Source of the DNA: Cyanobium sp. Prado107
GTDB lineage: Bacteria; Cyanobacteriota; Cyanobacteriia; PCC-6307; Cyanobiaceae
DNA: 39,736 bases
Direction: 5' to 3'
Assembly (NCBI GenBank): GCA_025454305.1
Contig: JALOOQ010000002.1
Span: forward strand, 1-39,736
The notes under the pieces were generated by a model. The model searched no databases. It was given only the letters and a program-made list of their open reading frames with translations, and was not told the origin of the DNA. Positions within the stretch are counted from its first letter, which is position 1. Each line of letters begins with the position of its first letter. The position numbers and the translations under genes are program-made. This document shows positions 26,330-34,554 of this stretch, piece after piece.

Positions 26330-28159
26330 ATGCGCGTCTCCCGCCTGATGCTGGTGACGCTGCGGGAGGATCCGGCGGAAGCCGAGATCGCTTCCCACAA
26401 GCTGCTCCTGCGTGCGGGCTACATCCGCCGTCTGGCGCCGGGGATCTATGCCTACCTGCCGCTGATGTGGCGGGTGCTGCGCAAGGTGGCGCAAGTGGTG
26501 CGCGAGGAGATGGATGCCGCCGGTGCCCTCGAAGCGCTGCTCCCCCAGCTTCAGCCTGCCGATCTGTGGCGGCGCAGCGGGCGCTGGGCGGGTTACACCG
26601 CGGGTGAGGGGATCATGTTCCACCTCGAGGACCGGCAGGGCCGGCAGCTTGGCCTGGGTCCCACCCACGAGGAGGTGGTCACGGTGCTGGGGGCGGATCT
26701 CCTGAGGTCCTACCGCCAGCTGCCGGTGAACCTATATCAGATCCAGACCAAGTTCCGGGATGAGATCCGCCCTCGCTTCGGTCTGATGCGAGGTCGCGAA
26801 TTCATCATGAAGGATGCCTATTCCTTCCATGCCGACGAGGCCTGTCTGGCCCAGACCTACGCGGCCATGGACCGGGCCTATCGCCGCATCTTCGCCCGAT
26901 GCGGTCTGCGGGCGGTGGCGGTGGAAGCCGACAGCGGTGCGATCGGCGGCTCAGCCAGCCAGGAATTCATGGTCACCGCCGAGGCCGGTGAGGATCTGAT
27001 CCTCACCAGCCCGGACGGCCGCTACGCCGCCAACCAGGAACGGGCGGAGTCCCTCCCCCCCGACCCAGTGCTCCTGCCCGCCGGTCCGCGCAGTGGGGGT
27101 GCCGGGGAGCCTCTGGCCACCCCCGGCGAGACCACGGTGGAGCAGCTCTGCGCCGGCCACGGCCTCGATCCCAGCCAGGTTGTGAAGGTGCTGCTGCTGC
27201 TGGCCCGCTTCGAGGACGGCGCCCCTCAGCCCCTGCTGGTGGCATTGCGGGGTGATCAGCAGCTCAACGAGGTGAAGCTGTCCAACGCCGTGACCGCCCG
27301 CCTGGGGGCGCAGCACGGGGCGCTGCTGGAGTTGGCCGCCATCACCGCCGAGCTGCTCGCGGCTCAGGGACTGGATCCTCTCCCCTTCGGCTACTTCGGC
27401 CCGCAGCTCGAGGACCGGCTGCTGGCCGGCAGCCGAGGCTGGGCCCGCACTTTCCTGCGGCTGGTGGATCACACGGCCGCGGATCTGACGGCGTTCGTGT
27501 GCGGGGCCAACCGGATCGATCAGCACCTGGTGGGTGCCAGCTGGCAGGGCCTGAACCTGTCGCCGGACGTCGTCGATCTGCGCGCCGCCCAGCCCGGCGA
27601 CCGCTGCTGCCACGATCCGGCCCAGCGACTGGAGGCCACCCGCGGCATCGAGGTGGGCCACATCTTCCAGCTGGGCCGCAAGTACTCCACCGCCATGGAG
27701 GCCTGCTTCACCAGTGAGGCCGGCAGCAGCGAGCCCTTCTGGATGGGTTGCTACGGCATCGGCGTGTCCCGGCTGGCCCAGGCTGCCGTGGAGCAGCACC
27801 ACGACGCCGACGGCATCCGCTGGCCCCTGGCCATCGCCCCCTTCGAGGTGCTGGTGGTGCCGGCCAACGCCGCCGATCCGGTGCAGGCCGACCTGGCCGA
27901 GCACCTGTCTGCCCAGCTGGAGGAGGCCGGCGTGGACGTGCTGCTGGACGACCGGCCCGAGCGGGCGGGGGTGAAGTTCAAGGACGGCGATCTGCTCGGC
28001 ATCCCCTGGCGGGTGGTGGTGGGCCGTGGGGCCGCCGAGGGCCGGGTGGAGCTGGTGCAGCGCGGCGGGGAGGGGTCCCGGGATCTGCAGGCCCACGGCC
28101 TGCTCGACCATCTCCTGCCCAGGATCCGCCGCCAGAGGCGCGGCCTGCTGGAGGAGTGA
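26330..28159 (+). CDS. proS: Prolyl-tRNA synthetase
   Basis: A class II synthetase of the bacterial ProS type, charging tRNA-Pro. ATG 26330 (MRVSRLMLVTLREDP) gives 609 residues. Motif 1/2 region: LAPGIYAYLPLMWRV, LGPTHEEVVT (TxE substrate loop) and QTKFRDEIRPRFGLMRGREFIMKDAYSFH (motif 2). Between motifs 2 and 3 is the inserted YbaK-like editing domain (about residues 240-390: TVEQLCAGHGLDPSQVVKVLLL, VALRGDQQLNEVKL). Motif 3 is MGCYGIGVSRLAQA. The C-terminal anticodon-binding domain follows (VLVVPANAADPVQAD, VLLDDRPERAGVKFKDGDLLGIPWRVVVG). The track adds 31 non-homologous residues upstream. Confidence 0.97.
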   Translation: MRVSRLMLVTLREDPAEAEIASHKLLLRAGYIRRLAPGIYAYLPLMWRVLRKVAQVVREEMDAAGALEALLPQLQPADLWRRSGRWAGYTAGEGIMFHLEDRQGRQLGLGPTHEEVVTVLGADLLRSYRQLPVNLYQIQTKFRDEIRPRFGLMRGREFIMKDAYSFHADEACLAQTYAAMDRAYRRIFARCGLRAVAVEADSGAIGGSASQEFMVTAEAGEDLILTSPDGRYAANQERAESLPPDPVLLPAGPRSGGAGEPLATPGETTVEQLCAGHGLDPSQVVKVLLLLARFEDGAPQPLLVALRGDQQLNEVKLSNAVTARLGAQHGALLELAAITAELLAAQGLDPLPFGYFGPQLEDRLLAGSRGWARTFLRLVDHTAADLTAFVCGANRIDQHLVGASWQGLNLSPDVVDLRAAQPGDRCCHDPAQRLEATRGIEVGHIFQLGRKYSTAMEACFTSEAGSSEPFWMGCYGIGVSRLAQAAVEQHHDADGIRWPLAIAPFEVLVVPANAADPVQADLAEHLSAQLEEAGVDVLLDDRPERAGVKFKDGDLLGIPWRVVVGRGAAEGRVELVQRGGEGSRDLQAHGLLDHLLPRIRRQRRGLLEE

Positions 28160-28240
28160 CCGGATCTCAGGGGAGCCTGCCGGGTGGCTGACGATCCGGC
28201 TGCAGTCCCGCTGCCGCGGACCCGCGACAGGCGCGATCCC

Positions 28241-28246
28241 TAGGAT
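28241..28246 (+). promoter_or_regulatory. Candidate -10 element for psb27
   Basis: TAGGAT, 22 bases before ATG 28268, has the first, second, fifth and sixth bases of TATAAT. The spacing would give a short leader of about 15 bases. No -35 match was seen. Confidence 0.35.
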
Positions 28247-28267
28247 TCGGATCCCTGCATCGTCGCC

Positions 28268-28696
28268 ATGGCCGCCTTCACCCTCTCGCTCCAGCGGTGG
28301 CGTGAGCGCTGGGGGCGTGCCCTGGCGGCGCTGGCGCTGGTGGGCTGTCTCCTGCTCGGCGCCTGCAGCGGCAGTTCGAGCCTCAGCGGCAACTATGTGG
28401 ACGACACCGTGGCGGTGGCTGACAGCCTGATCGCCACCATCGCCCTGGGCGCTGACGACCCTGGCCGGGGCGAGGCGGAGACCCGCGCCCGCGGGCTGAT
28501 CAACGACTACATGGCCCGCTACCGTCCGCGCGCGTCGGTCAACGGTCTGGCCTCCTTCACCACCATGCAGACCGCCCTCAACTCCGTTGCCGGTCATTAC
28601 GCCAACTACCCCAACCGCCCCGTTCCCGACGCCCTGCGTGAGCGGGTGACCAAGGAGCTGCAGAAGGCTGAGCGCGGCGTGGTGCGCGGGGCCTGA
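28268..28696 (+). CDS. psb27: Photosystem II assembly lipoprotein Psb27
   Basis: Psb27 binds the lumenal side of CP43 during assembly and repair of photosystem II before the manganese cluster is attached. The 142-residue product has a basic N-terminus and hydrophobic signal (RALAALALVGCLLLGAC) with lipobox LLGAC, giving lipidated Cys33. The mature four-helix part has YVDDTVAVADSLIATI, ARGLINDYMARYRP, FTTMQTALNSVAGHYANYPNRPVPDALRERVTKELQKAE, with the conserved Tyr/Asn/Pro segment. ATG 28268 gives the expected length. It lies 108 bases downstream of proS and is followed by purA on the same strand. Confidence 0.95.
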   Translation: MAAFTLSLQRWRERWGRALAALALVGCLLLGACSGSSSLSGNYVDDTVAVADSLIATIALGADDPGRGEAETRARGLINDYMARYRPRASVNGLASFTTMQTALNSVAGHYANYPNRPVPDALRERVTKELQKAERGVVRGA

Positions 28697-28740
28697 TCCC
28701 GCCGCCCTTTACGAACTCCCCCACCGGATGAGAGGCTCTT

Positions 28741-28769
28741 CGCTTGTGCTCACAAGCGGCCTCGGGCCG
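28741..28769. promoter_or_regulatory. Two abutting perfect dyads in the psb27-purA interval
   Basis: CGCTTGTG-CT-CACAAGCG (28741-28758) is an 18-bp perfect inverted repeat. As RNA it would form a 7-bp stem with a GCTC tetraloop. It overlaps by two bases a second perfect dyad CGGCC-TCG-GGCCG (28757-28769), which ends just before the purA start. Together they could be an operator for purA, a psb27 transcript end, or a translation-modulating leader. There is no T-tract. Confidence 0.45.
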
Positions 28770-28777
28770 CCGTGTCC

Positions 28778-30091
28778 TTGGCCAACGTCGTCGTCATCGG
28801 TGCGCAGTGGGGTGACGAGGGCAAGGGCAAGATCACCGATCTCCTGAGCCGTTCAGCGGACGTGGTGGTGCGCTACCAGGGTGGCGTGAACGCCGGCCAC
28901 ACCATCGTCGTGGACGGTCGGGTGCTGAAGCTGCACCTGATTCCGTCCGGCATCCTCTATTCCGACACCACCTGTCTGATCGGTTCGGGCACGGTGGTGG
29001 ATCCGCGGGTGATGCTCAGCGAACTCGACATGCTGCTCGAGCTCGGCATCGCCGTCACCGGCCTGAGACTCGCCTCCACGGCTCACGTCACCATGCCCTA
29101 CCACCGCCTGCTGGATCAGGCGATGGAGCAGCGGCGCGGGGTCCGTCGCATCGGCACCACCGGCCGCGGCATCGGTCCCACCTATGCCGACAAGTCGGAG
29201 CGCAACGGCATCCGGGTGATCGACATCCTCGATGAGCAGAGACTCCGGGAACGGCTCGCAGGCCCGCTGGCCGAGAAGAACGAGATTCTCCAGAAGCTCT
29301 ACGGCCTCGATCCGATCGACTTCGAGGCCGTTGTGGCCGAGTACGTGGGCTACGGCCAGCGCCTGGCGCCCCATGTGGTGGACTGCACCCGGGCCATTCA
29401 CGAAGCGGCCCGTGCCCGCAAGAACATCCTGTTCGAGGGTGCCCAGGGCACGCTGCTGGACCTCGACCACGGCACCTATCCCTACGTCACCTCCTCCAAC
29501 CCGGTGAGTGGGGGTGCCTGCATCGGCGCCGGGGTGGGTCCGACCCTGATCGACCGGGTGATCGGCGTCGCCAAGGCCTATACCACCCGCGTCGGTGAGG
29601 GGCCGTTCCCCACCGAGCTCGAGGGGAGTCTCAACGACCATCTCTGTGACCGTGGAGGCGAGTACGGCACCACCACCGGCCGTCGCCGACGCTGCGGCTG
29701 GTTCGACGGCGTGATCGGCCGCTATGCGGTGCAGGTGAACGGCCTCGACTGCCTGGCGATCACCAAGCTGGACGTGCTCGACGAACTGGATGAGATCCAG
29801 GTGTGCGTGGCCTACGAGCTCGATGGCCTGCGGATCGAGCACTTCCCCAGCAGCGCCGAGGACTTCGCCCGTTGCCGGCCCATCTACCAGACCCTGCCCG
29901 GCTGGCAGACCTGCACCGCCGACTGCCGCACGCTCGAGGACCTGCCGGCCACGGCGATGAGCTACCTGCGCTTCCTGGCCGAACTCATGGAGGTGCCGAT
30001 CGCGATCGTGTCGCTGGGCGCGGGGCGTGACCAGACGATCGTGGTGGAGGATCCCATCCACGGCCCCAAGCGGGCCCTGCTGAGTGCCTGA
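28778..30091 (+). CDS. purA: Adenylosuccinate synthetase
   Basis: The enzyme joins IMP and aspartate with GTP to form adenylosuccinate, the first committed step to AMP. The frame has [22 protein letters not shown] (P-loop-like GTP site), [16 protein letters not shown] (IMP site, catalytic His), [23 protein letters not shown] and the C-terminal base-binding [15 protein letters not shown]. The track starts at GTG 28772 (MSLAN). I prefer TTG 28778 ([10 protein letters not shown], 437 residues) because family members begin MANVVVxGAQ, but the two differ by only two residues. The TGA stop shares its A with the ATG of the following kinase (TGATG), so translational coupling is likely. Confidence 0.97.
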   Translation: MANVVVIGAQWGDEGKGKITDLLSRSADVVVRYQGGVNAGHTIVVDGRVLKLHLIPSGILYSDTTCLIGSGTVVDPRVMLSELDMLLELGIAVTGLRLASTAHVTMPYHRLLDQAMEQRRGVRRIGTTGRGIGPTYADKSERNGIRVIDILDEQRLRERLAGPLAEKNEILQKLYGLDPIDFEAVVAEYVGYGQRLAPHVVDCTRAIHEAARARKNILFEGAQGTLLDLDHGTYPYVTSSNPVSGGACIGAGVGPTLIDRVIGVAKAYTTRVGEGPFPTELEGSLNDHLCDRGGEYGTTTGRRRRCGWFDGVIGRYAVQVNGLDCLAITKLDVLDELDEIQVCVAYELDGLRIEHFPSSAEDFARCRPIYQTLPGWQTCTADCRTLEDLPATAMSYLRFLAELMEVPIAIVSLGAGRDQTIVVEDPIHGPKRALLSA

Positions 30092-31119
30092 TGCCCTCCC
30101 CCGCTCCTTCCCTCGACGTCGTCGCCATCGGCAACGCCATCGTCGACGTGCTCGTGCACGCCCCGGACCGCTTCCTGGGCGACCACGGGCTCACCAAGGG
30201 CACCATGACCCTGGTGGACGAGCAGCAGGCCCAGCGGCTCTACGGGAGCGTGGGTCCGGGCCTGGAGACCTCGGGCGGTTCGGCCGCCAACACCCTGGCC
30301 GGCATCGCCCAGCTCGGTGGCCGGGCCGGCTTCATCGGCCGCGTTCGCGACGATCAGCTGGGCGGGATCTTCGCCCATGACATCCGCGCGACCGGGGCTC
30401 ACTTCGACACGCCGCCCGCCACGACGGGGCCGTCCACGGCACGCTGCCTGATCCTGGTGACACCTGATGCCCAGCGCACCATGTGCACCTACCTGGGAGC
30501 CTCGGTGGGTCTGGACCCGGCGGATCTCGATCTGGAGATGGTCGCCCGGGCCCGGGTGCTCTATCTGGAGGGGTACCTCTGGGACTGCGACGCCGCCAAG
30601 CGGGCCTTCATCGCGGCCGCCGAGGTGGCGCGGGCCCACGGCGGTGAGGTGGCCCTGAGCCTCTCCGACGCCTTCTGCGTGGAGCGGCACCGGGAGAGCT
30701 TCCTGGAGCTGGTCGACGGTCACGTCGACCTGCTGTTCGCCAACGAGATGGAGATCACCGCCCTCTACCGCGCCAACAGCTTCACCGAGGCGGTGGAGCA
30801 GGTGCGCGGCCGCTGCCGGGTGGCCGCCCTCACCCGCAGCGAGGCGGGATCGCTGGTGCTCGCCGGTGACGAGAGCCACCCGATCGAACCGGTGACGCTG
30901 GGTCCCCTGGTGGACACCACCGGCGCCGGCGACCTCTACGCCGCCGGCTTCCTGCACGCCTACACCCGGGGCCGGGATCTGCTCACCTGCGGCCGTCTGG
31001 GCTCGCTCTGCGCCGGCCAGGTGGTGACCCAGCTGGGCCCCCGCTGCCAGGTGGATCTGCTCGAGCTGGCCCGCCGTCACCTGGGCTGGGAGCAGCCTTC
31101 GGCCAGCCAGGCGCCGTAG
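30091..31119 (+). CDS. PfkB-family carbohydrate/adenosine kinase
   Basis: A ribokinase-fold kinase of 342 residues. N-terminal substrate motif: VVAIGNAIVDVLVHAPD, then ETSGGSAANTLAGIAQLGGRAGFIGRVRDD (PfkB signature 1). The C-terminal signature 2 is LVDTTGAGDLYAAGFLHAYT, with the catalytic Asp in DTTGAGD, followed by GRLGSLCAGQVVTQLGPR. The pattern is closest to the adenosine-kinase/sugar-kinase group often found beside purA in cyanobacteria. The pairing with AMP synthesis suggests adenosine salvage, but a sugar substrate is not excluded. Its ATG overlaps the purA stop by one base. The 3' end overlaps convergent cutA by 43 bases. Confidence 0.9.
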   Translation: MPSPAPSLDVVAIGNAIVDVLVHAPDRFLGDHGLTKGTMTLVDEQQAQRLYGSVGPGLETSGGSAANTLAGIAQLGGRAGFIGRVRDDQLGGIFAHDIRATGAHFDTPPATTGPSTARCLILVTPDAQRTMCTYLGASVGLDPADLDLEMVARARVLYLEGYLWDCDAAKRAFIAAAEVARAHGGEVALSLSDAFCVERHRESFLELVDGHVDLLFANEMEITALYRANSFTEAVEQVRGRCRVAALTRSEAGSLVLAGDESHPIEPVTLGPLVDTTGAGDLYAAGFLHAYTRGRDLLTCGRLGSLCAGQVVTQLGPRCQVDLLELARRHLGWEQPSASQAP

Positions 31120-31406
31120 CCGCCGCTGCAGCGCGCGGGCCAGTGGATCCACTCCGGCGTGGTGTAGCTGTGGAGCTCCTCCACCGCCTGACGCAGGGGC
31201 TCCAGGCAGGCGGGGTGCGTCTTGATCAGCAGCTGCACCTCCGGGCTGCACTCCAGCTGGCCCTGCCAGCGGTAGAGCGAGGTGAGCGGCAGCAGGGCCA
31301 CGCAGGCCGCCAGCCGCCGCTCCAGAATCGCCCGGGCGAGCGCTTCGGCCCGCTCCCCATCTGCCTCGGTGGTGAGCACCAGCACCAGATCGGCGTCCTC
31401 AGGCAT
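31077..31406 (-). CDS. cutA: CutA1 divalent-cation tolerance family protein
   Basis: The 109-residue product forms the trimeric ferredoxin-like CutA fold: LVLVLTTEADGERAEALARAILERRLAACVALLPLTSLYRWQGQLE, EVQLLIKTHPACLEPLRQAVEELHSYTTPEWIHWPA. The conserved RLAACV, YxWxGxLE and LHxYxxPE segments are all present. Originally linked to copper tolerance, its exact role in cyanobacteria is unresolved. ATG 31406 was chosen; the 377-residue track ORF before it is a shadow of cobK. It starts 14 bases after the cobK stop, so the two are likely one transcript. Confidence 0.95.
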   Translation of the reverse strand: MPEDADLVLVLTTEADGERAEALARAILERRLAACVALLPLTSLYRWQGQLECSPEVQLLIKTHPACLEPLRQAVEELHSYTTPEWIHWPARCSGGYGAWLAEGCSQPR

Positions 31407-31420
31407 GGTGGCTGCGTGGC

Positions 31421-32248
31421 TCAGCAGTCCCAGGCTGCCAGGGTCTGCAGCAGGGTCTCGGCACTGAGACCGGCTGTGGTGCTGCTCTGCCGCTGCGGCC
31501 TGCGCAGCAGCAGCAGCCTGCAGCCCTCGGCGGCTGCAACCCGGCGCCAGAGGGTTTCGGTGGGCGGCCCCGAGGCCCTGGCCAGGATCGCCGCGATCCC
31601 CCAGCGCCGCACCAGCGCCGCCTCGACCCGTCCCGTCGGCGGCTCGGCGCCGGTTCGCGGGTGCAGCGGTGCCAGGCGCTCCGGGGCCAGGCCCGCCGCC
31701 AGGGCCTGCCGCACCGCCGCCGGCTCGGGCAGCACCCGGGCGTGATGCAGGGCACCGGGGCTGCAGCGCAATGCCTCGGCGAGGTGGCGGGAGCCGATCG
31801 CGAGCAGCAGCCGGGTGCCGGCCAGAGGCACGGCCCCGAGGCTGGGGAGATCGGCGAGCTCCTGAACCGTTCCGCCGTCGCTCACCTCGCCGCCGCTGTT
31901 CCGCTCCAGCCTCAGCAGCGGCACAGCGGCGGCGGCACTCCCCTGCACCAGCTCCGCCTGAATGCGGCTGGCGAAGGGATGGGTGGCGTCCACCACCACG
32001 GTGAAGGGTTCGCCCAGCTCCCGTGCCTGCAGCAGCTGGCGGGCCAGGCCGGCGGCACCCCCCAGCCTCCCCACCCGCAGCTCCAGCCCTGGATGGGCGG
32101 GATACCGGTCGGCGGCGGCGCTGGTGAGCACACTCAGCCGCACCCGCCAGCCCAGGGCGAGCAGGCGCTCCGCCAGCGGCGGGCCCTCGCCCGTGCCGCT
32201 GAACAGCCACAGCCGCCTGTGCTGCTGCCGGGCCGGGGTGTCGTGCAT
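31421..32248 (-). CDS. cobK: Precorrin-6A reductase
   Basis: CobK/CbiJ reduces the corrin ring precursor precorrin-6A (or its cobalt form) with NAD(P)H during B12 synthesis. The 275-residue product has RLWLFSGTGEGPPLAERLLALG at the N-terminus (nucleotide-binding), VVVDATHPFASRIQAELV (conserved DATHPFA), GTRLLLAIGSRHLAEAL and a C-terminal end with ILARASGPPTETLWRRVAAAE. Length is normal. It diverges from ssb across 32 bases, and cutA follows. Together with cobO it indicates a cobalamin pathway in this genome. Confidence 0.92.
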   Translation of the reverse strand: MHDTPARQQHRRLWLFSGTGEGPPLAERLLALGWRVRLSVLTSAAADRYPAHPGLELRVGRLGGAAGLARQLLQARELGEPFTVVVDATHPFASRIQAELVQGSAAAAVPLLRLERNSGGEVSDGGTVQELADLPSLGAVPLAGTRLLLAIGSRHLAEALRCSPGALHHARVLPEPAAVRQALAAGLAPERLAPLHPRTGAEPPTGRVEAALVRRWGIAAILARASGPPTETLWRRVAAAEGCRLLLLRRPQRQSSTTAGLSAETLLQTLAAWDC

Positions 32249-32280
32249 CAGGATGGTCGACGTTGCGAGGGTCAGCGGGC

Positions 32281-32748
32281 GTGAATCACTGTCTTCTGGA
32301 GGTCGACGTGCTGGAGGCGCCCCAGGTTCGCTACACCCAGGACAACCAGACGCCGGTGGCGGAACTGCTCGTTCAGCTTGATGGACTCCGGCCTGACGAC
32401 CCGCCGGGTCAGCTCAAGGTGGTGGGATGGGGCAACCTGGCCCAGGATCTCCAGAACCGCGTGCAGCCCGGCCAGCGTCTTGTGGTGGAGGGCCGGCTGC
32501 GCATGAACACCGTGACCCGCCCCGACGGCATCAAGGAGAAGCGGGCCGAGCTGACCCTCTCCCGGCTGCATCCCCTCCAGGCTGCGCCCGACTACTCCGC
32601 ACCAGCCCATGCGGGCGTCGCGGCTGCGCCGGCTCCAGCCCGATCCGCCGCGCCTCAGGCCGCGGCAACCGCCAACCCGGCTCCCAGCTGGAATGCCGCG
32701 CCCCTGGTGCCCGACCTGTCAGAGGGGGAGGACGAGATTCCCTTCTGA
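32281..32748 (+). CDS. ssb: Single-stranded DNA-binding protein
   Basis: An OB-fold SSB that coats ssDNA and recruits replication and repair partners. GTG 32281 (VNHCLLEVDVLEAPQVRYTQDNQTPVAE) gives 155 residues and matches the usual cyanobacterial start (MNHCxLEV). The track adds six residues from TTG 32263. The OB core includes LKVVGWGNLAQDLQNRVQPGQRLVVEGRLRMNT, followed by an Ala/Pro-rich linker (~100-140) and the acidic protein-interaction tip GEDEIPF. The linker is unusually Ala-rich, in line with the high GC. Confidence 0.93.
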   Translation: MNHCLLEVDVLEAPQVRYTQDNQTPVAELLVQLDGLRPDDPPGQLKVVGWGNLAQDLQNRVQPGQRLVVEGRLRMNTVTRPDGIKEKRAELTLSRLHPLQAAPDYSAPAHAGVAAAPAPARSAAPQAAATANPAPSWNAAPLVPDLSEGEDEIPF

Positions 32749-32776
32749 TCCCGTCGCGCCCGCAGGCAACGATCAG
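32745..32776. terminator. Inverted repeat across ssb and a convergent small gene
   Basis: CTGATC (32745-32750) and GATCAG (32771-32776) are perfect reverse complements. The ssb stop TGA (32746-32748) is in the left arm and the minus-strand stop (TCA 32773-32775) in the right. The 20-base loop is GC-rich. Possible bidirectional transcript end, without a T-tract. Confidence 0.35.
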
Positions 32777-32997
32777 TCCCGGGTCCGGGAGTCCTGGGCC
32801 TGGGGATGCTCCCCCACCCGGTCCAGCAGTTCGCCCAGTTCCCTCTCCAGGGCCGCCAGATCCAGCCGCCAGCCCGGCCAGGCACCGCTGTCGATGTGGC
32901 GCAGCAGCCAGAGACGGTCGGCCTGAAGCTGGCGCACCAGCTCCGCCGCGCTGGGCGCGGCCTCCGCTGCGGCCTCGGGTGGGGTCGCGTCGGCCAT
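32773..32997 (-). CDS. Short conserved-type hypothetical protein
   Basis: ATG 32997 (MADATPPEAAAEAAPS) gives 74 residues. After an Ala-rich start, the segment ELVRQLQADRLWLLRHIDSGAWPGWRLDLAALERELGELLDRVGEHP is a well-formed helical region of the type seen in short picocyanobacterial hypothetical proteins. No membrane span, cysteine pair or known motif. It is squeezed between ssb and the DUF2854-like gene. The track start 33054 overlaps the divergent gene. Reality is likely but not certain. Confidence 0.6.
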   Translation of the reverse strand: MADATPPEAAAEAAPSAAELVRQLQADRLWLLRHIDSGAWPGWRLDLAALERELGELLDRVGEHPQAQDSRTRD

Positions 32998-33019
32998 GGG
33001 CATGCTGGAAGATGACCTC

Positions 33020-33577
33020 ATGCAAGCACTTCTCTCGCCCGGCAGCCTGGTCACCCTGGCCGGAGCGCTTCTCTCGGTGATCGGCTGGGTCGGCTACGCC
33101 AGCGGCAACCCCAATCTCAGCCTGCCGACGATCTTCTACGGCATCCCGATCCTGCTCGGAGGGCTGGCGTTGAAGTCGTCCGAACTGCCCCCACCCGAGC
33201 GGCTCACCCCCCCGGACCGCTTCCGGGACCTGCGCGAGCGGCCTGAGAGCGAACCGCTGCGCAAGCTTCTGGCCGATGTGCTGCGCTGGCGTTACGGCCA
33301 GAAGGCCCACCTGGAGAGTTCCCTGGAGGTGCTCAAGCTCTGGGATGAGGACAACCCTCCCCAGCTGGTGAGCGTCGAGGAGCTGGAGCAGCACGGCGGC
33401 TACGGTCTGCGCCTGCGCTTCCGCCGGGGCGCCGTGCCCTGGGAGCGCTGGCTCGAGCGTCGCGACCGCCTGGGCCGCTTCTTCGGCGACGGCCTCGTGG
33501 CCGAGCTGGAGCCCCTCGACGGAGACGGGCTCCAGCTCACCCTGTCGCCCCTGGCGGCCGCCGCGCCCGCCGGCTGA
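33020..33577 (+). CDS. DUF2854-like cyanobacterial membrane protein
   Basis: The product has two hydrophobic spans at the N-terminus (GSLVTLAGALLSVIGWVGYAS and LPTIFYGIPILLGGLALKSSE). A soluble domain of ~120 residues follows (LLADVLRWRYGQKAHLESSLEVLKLWDEDNPPQLVSVEELEQHGGYGLRLRFRRGAVPWERWLERRDRLGRFFGDGL). This matches my recollection of DUF2854, a family shared by cyanobacteria and plastid-bearing eukaryotes with unknown function. ATG 33020 is preferred: GGAAG eight bases upstream is a plausible Shine-Dalgarno, and family members begin at the MxxLLSPGSLV segment. It gives 185 residues. Earlier ATGs at 32996 and 33002 are alternatives. argB follows after 24 bases. Confidence 0.78.
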   Translation: MQALLSPGSLVTLAGALLSVIGWVGYASGNPNLSLPTIFYGIPILLGGLALKSSELPPPERLTPPDRFRDLRERPESEPLRKLLADVLRWRYGQKAHLESSLEVLKLWDEDNPPQLVSVEELEQHGGYGLRLRFRRGAVPWERWLERRDRLGRFFGDGLVAELEPLDGDGLQLTLSPLAAAAPAG

Positions 33578-33601
33578 GCCGCGACGCGCGCGGGCCCGAT
33601 C

Positions 33602-34534
33602 ATGGGGCCCTCACGTTCCCCGATCCCCCCTGCTGCCTTGAGCCCCGATCCCGCCATCACCCGCACCGATGCCCTGCGCGTCTCGGTGCTCAGTGAGGCC
33701 CTGCCCTACATCCAGCGCTTCTCCGGTCGCCGGGTGGTGGTGAAGTACGGCGGAGCGGCGATGGCCAGCGCCGACCTGCGCGACGCCGTGTACCGGGATC
33801 TGGTGCTGCTGGCCTCGGTGGGGGTGCGGCCGGTGGTGGTGCACGGCGGCGGTCCGGAGATCAACGACTGGCTGGGCCGGCTCAACATCCAGCCCCAGTT
33901 CAAGGCGGGCCTGCGGGTCACCACCCCCGAGACCATGGACGTGGTGGAGATGGTGCTCGTGGGCCGCGTCAACAAGCACATCGTCAACGGCATCAACACC
34001 GTCGGTGGACGGGCCGTGGGGCTCTGCGGCAGTGACGGCTCCCTTGTGGTGGCCCGCACCTATGACGACGGCAACCACGGACTGGTGGGCGAGGTGCAGG
34101 CGGTGGACCCGGCCGTCCTCTTCCCCCTGCTGGAGGCCGGCTACATCCCGGTGATCTCCAGCGTCGCCGCCGACCGCGAGGGCCAGGCCCACAACATCAA
34201 CGCCGACACGGTGGCCGGCGAGCTGGCCGCCGCCCTGCAGGCCGAGAAGCTGATCCTGCTCACCGACACCCCCGGGATCCTGCGCGATCGCCACGATCCC
34301 GCCTCGCTCATCCGCCAGGTCACCCTGGCGGGTGCCCGCGAGCTGATCGCCGAGGGGGTCGTGGAGGGCGGCATGACGCCCAAGACCGAGTGCTGCATCC
34401 GCGCCCTGGCCCAGGGGGTGGGGGCAGCCCACATCGTCGACGGCCGTGTGCCCCACGCCCTGCTGCTGGAGGTGTTCACCGATGCCGGCATCGGCACGAT
34501 GGTGGTGGGCAGCGAACGGCTGCTGCGGAGCTGA
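33602..34534 (+). CDS. argB: N-acetylglutamate kinase
   Basis: NAGK phosphorylates N-acetylglutamate in arginine synthesis and is the PII-controlled step in cyanobacteria. The 310-residue amino-acid-kinase-fold protein has [70 protein letters not shown] and [11 protein letters not shown], followed by [10 protein letters not shown]. An extended N-terminal region precedes the fold, typical of the arginine-sensitive hexameric NAGK class that binds PII. ATG 33602 gives a Pro-rich N-terminus; TTG 33638 is a possible shorter start. The DUF3153-like gene follows 20 bases downstream. Confidence 0.97.
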   Translation: MGPSRSPIPPAALSPDPAITRTDALRVSVLSEALPYIQRFSGRRVVVKYGGAAMASADLRDAVYRDLVLLASVGVRPVVVHGGGPEINDWLGRLNIQPQFKAGLRVTTPETMDVVEMVLVGRVNKHIVNGINTVGGRAVGLCGSDGSLVVARTYDDGNHGLVGEVQAVDPAVLFPLLEAGYIPVISSVAADREGQAHNINADTVAGELAAALQAEKLILLTDTPGILRDRHDPASLIRQVTLAGARELIAEGVVEGGMTPKTECCIRALAQGVGAAHIVDGRVPHALLLEVFTDAGIGTMVVGSERLLRS

Positions 34535-34554
34535 GCCGGGCCGGTGCGCGCGCG

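Noticed and set aside
26951-28597. 548-residue minus-strand ORF opposite proS and psb27
   Set aside because: Shadow frame of two secure genes.
28853-30061. 402-residue minus-strand ORF opposite purA
   Set aside because: Antisense to PurA; His/Gly/Val-rich without motifs.
29962-31251. 429-residue minus-strand ORF opposite the PfkB kinase
   Set aside because: Antisense shadow; overlaps the true cutA gene in another frame.
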